A DNA stretch of 64,000 bases from Microbulbifer litoralis (GTDB taxonomy: Bacteria; Pseudomonadota; Gammaproteobacteria; Pseudomonadales; Cellvibrionaceae): NCBI RefSeq assembly GCF_023634065.1, contig NZ_JALKCV010000001.1:496001-560000 (forward strand), given 5' to 3'. Position 1 is the stretch's first letter; each line of letters opens with the position of its first letter. Under the pieces are notes generated by a model. It saw nothing but the letters and a program-made list of their open reading frames with translations. It did no database searches and was not told the DNA's origin. Both the position numbers and the translations under genes were made by a program. Shown here piece after piece: positions 62,953 to 64,000 of this stretch.

Positions 62953-63486
62953 ATGGAAAATACGCTCCGCATTGCGCTGATCTACGGCAGCACCCGCGAG
63001 GGCCGCCTCTGCGACACCATCGTCAACTGGACCGCCGCGCGCCTCCGGGAACTGGGCGACTACCAGCTCGACCTGATAGACCCGGCGGCCCCGGGCGATC
63101 TCCACCAGCGCCTGGATCGGGCCGACGGCTTTATTGTCGCAACCCCGGAATACAACCACGGCTATCCGGCCCCTCTGAAGGCCCTGATCGATTCCGCCAA
63201 GGCCGAGTGGCAGGCCAAGCCGGTGGGCTTCGTCAGCTACGGCGGGATCTCCGGTGGCAGCCGCGCCGTAGAGCAGTTGCGCCAGGTGTTCGCCGAGCTG
63301 CACGCGGTCACGCTGCGGGACAGCGTCGGCTTTATCAATGCCTGGGAACAGTTCGACAACGGCCGCCTGCGCGAGCCGGAGCGGGCCAACCGCTCCCTGC
63401 AGCGGCTGGTCGCCCACCTGCACTGGTGGGCCTCGGCACTGCGCAGTGCACGCGCACAGGTTCCCTACGGGGAGGTCGTCGCATGA
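62953..63486 (+). CDS. NADPH-dependent FMN reductase family protein
   Basis: 177 residues from the ATG at 62953 (GGGAGA 8 bases upstream). Flavodoxin-like fold with the FMN-binding start LRIALIYGSTREGRLCDTIV, then ATPEYNHGYPAPLKALID, the family signature, and KPVGFVSYGGISGGSRAVEQ. It reduces flavins or quinones with NAD(P)H. It is directly downstream of the SoxR-box promoter, so it should be induced by redox-active compounds, and overlaps the following monooxygenase gene by ATGA. Confidence 0.92.
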   Translation: MENTLRIALIYGSTREGRLCDTIVNWTAARLRELGDYQLDLIDPAAPGDLHQRLDRADGFIVATPEYNHGYPAPLKALIDSAKAEWQAKPVGFVSYGGISGGSRAVEQLRQVFAELHAVTLRDSVGFINAWEQFDNGRLREPERANRSLQRLVAHLHWWASALRSARAQVPYGEVVA

Positions 63487-63815
63487 CCGGGACACCGACC
63501 GCTGCCATCTTCCGGCTCGACCGGTTCAGGATTCCCGAGAGCGCACGCGCCGAGTTCCTCCACAGGGTGCGGGAAACCCACCGGCTATTGCGGCGGCAAC
63601 CGGGCTTTGTCCGCGACCTGTTGCTGGAATCACCACTGCCGGGGGATTATTTTACCCTGGTCACGATGGTCGAGTGGCAGAGCGCGGGCGCACTGGAGAG
63701 CGCCCGCGCCGTGGTGACGGCCCGGCACGAGAGGGACAACTTCAATCCCCGCACACTGATGGCACGGCTCGGTATCGAGGCCAGCCTCGGCAGCTTCACC
63801 GAACTCGACAACTGA
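63483..63815 (+). CDS. Antibiotic biosynthesis monooxygenase (ABM) domain protein
   Basis: 110 residues. Small dimeric alpha-beta barrel: AIFRLDRFRIPESARAEFLH, RRQPGFVRDLLLES and FTLVTMVEWQSAGALESARA fit the ABM family (cofactor-free monooxygenases or quinol-related enzymes such as YgiN). The ATG overlaps the stop of the FMN reductase, so the two form a SoxR-controlled pair that may handle quinone-like compounds together. The specific substrate is unknown. Confidence 0.85.
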   Translation: MTGTPTAAIFRLDRFRIPESARAEFLHRVRETHRLLRRQPGFVRDLLLESPLPGDYFTLVTMVEWQSAGALESARAVVTARHERDNFNPRTLMARLGIEASLGSFTELDN

Positions 63816-63864
63816 CAGAAACAGGCAGACGAGTGGACAAAACTATGCAACTTCAATACAGCAC

Positions 63865-63890
63865 ATCGACATTTGCGTTAGGATGTCGAT
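63865..63890. promoter_or_regulatory. Inverted repeat, candidate operator before the ABC transporter gene
   Basis: ATCGACAT (63865-63872) and ATGTCGAT (63883-63890) form perfect 8-bp arms around 10 bases, about 57 bases upstream of the ABC ATPase start. It resembles a repressor operator; no regulator gene is visible in the window. Confidence 0.4.
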
Positions 63891-63946
63891 CTGTCCCGCG
63901 CCAGGTCGACAGGCTGGATGGGTCATACTGAAAAGGAAGAAATACA

Positions 63947-64000
63947 GTGGAATCGATTATCTCCGTCAAAGGGCTCGGCAAAACCTATGCCGGTGGGTTT
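63947..64000 (+). CDS. ABC transporter ATP-binding protein (N-terminal fragment, cut by the window edge)
   Basis: GTG at 63947 with AAGGAAG upstream opens a frame of 18 codons to the right edge, reading MESIISVKGLGKTYAGGF. The LGKTYAGGF pattern is typical of the first strand of ABC ATPases, often of ABC-2 type exporters. Walker motifs are outside the window, so only the family can be given. Confidence 0.6.
   Translation, partial: MESIISVKGLGKTYAGGF

Noticed and set aside
1-64000. CRISPR arrays, prophage, insertion sequences, toxin-antitoxin or restriction genes
   Set aside because: Looked for and not seen; the only regular repeats are the REP-like elements and the 90-bp array.

Overview
The window is about 64 kb of GC-rich (roughly 60-64% by eye) gammaproteobacterial chromosome. 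The order rlmE-ftsH-folP-glmM-tpiA-secG-tRNA-Leu(GAG) is a typical gammaproteobacterial housekeeping block. Protein sequences such as FtsH, SecG and the nitrate genes look like a marine Cellvibrionales bacterium (Microbulbifer or a relative). The genus is inference from resemblance, not a search result. No integrase, transposase, CRISPR array or prophage gene was seen.

Layout. (1) 1-10534, minus: the N-terminal 3,500 or so residues of a giant secreted DUF11-repeat protein that runs off the left edge. (2) 11005-21168, minus: a nine-gene, tightly packed operon for an envelope-spanning, proton-motive-force-driven machine (ExbB/TolQ, two ExbD/TolR, an AgmX/PglI TonB-like protein, two TPR lipoproteins, a large TPR/coiled-coil periplasmic protein and two small secreted proteins). 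It resembles the Agl-Glt gliding apparatus of Myxococcus. (3) 21670-28761: tRNA-Leu(GAG), secG, tpiA, glmM, folP, ftsH and rlmE on the minus strand, and yhbY divergent, with REP-like palindromes in three of the gaps. (4) 28840-33881, minus: a small lipoprotein, an S41 peptidase lipoprotein and pntAB transhydrogenase. (5) 34421-37765, minus: a molybdenum-cofactor operon moaA-mobA-moaB-moaC-moaD-moaE with a probable Moco riboswitch leader. (6) 38379-45054, plus: nitrate-assimilation regulation and transport (nasT, nasS, two tandem narK/nasA-type transporters, and a PP2C phosphatase-Ser/Thr kinase fusion). (7) 45188-53130: a PAS-AraC regulator divergent from a six-gene sugar-oxidation cluster (Gfo/Idh oxidoreductase, two AP-endonuclease-2-type TIM barrels, a nucleoside-type MFS transporter, and a two-subunit GMC dehydrogenase). 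(8) 53403-60515, plus: nirB, nirD, nasA and moeA, completing assimilatory nitrate reduction to ammonium. (9) 60588-64000: a VOC protein, a dienelactone hydrolase, a 90-bp tandem repeat array, SoxR with a divergent SoxR-box promoter driving an FMN reductase and a monooxygenase, and the first codons of an ABC ATPase.

How the parts work together. Nitrate is imported by the NarK pair, reduced by the molybdoenzyme NasA and then by NirBD; Moa/Mob/MoeA make its cofactor, and NasS/NasT sense nitrate. The non-coding DNA ties these genes together. Matched TGGCAC-N5-TTG(A/C) sigma-54-like promoters precede moaA, nasT, narK and nirB. The leaders of nasT and narK contain a hexaloop hairpin (A at loop position 1, G at position 4, the ANTAR recognition signature) whose 3' arm is shared with an intrinsic terminator, so the two structures exclude each other. 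The nirB leader has a similar hexaloop and also a perfect hairpin that masks the ribosome-binding site.

The strongest candidates for something undescribed are the Glt-like machine beside a giant DUF11 surface protein, and the GMC/TIM-barrel/Gfo cluster, which may be a C3-oxidation (3-keto-glycoside) route.
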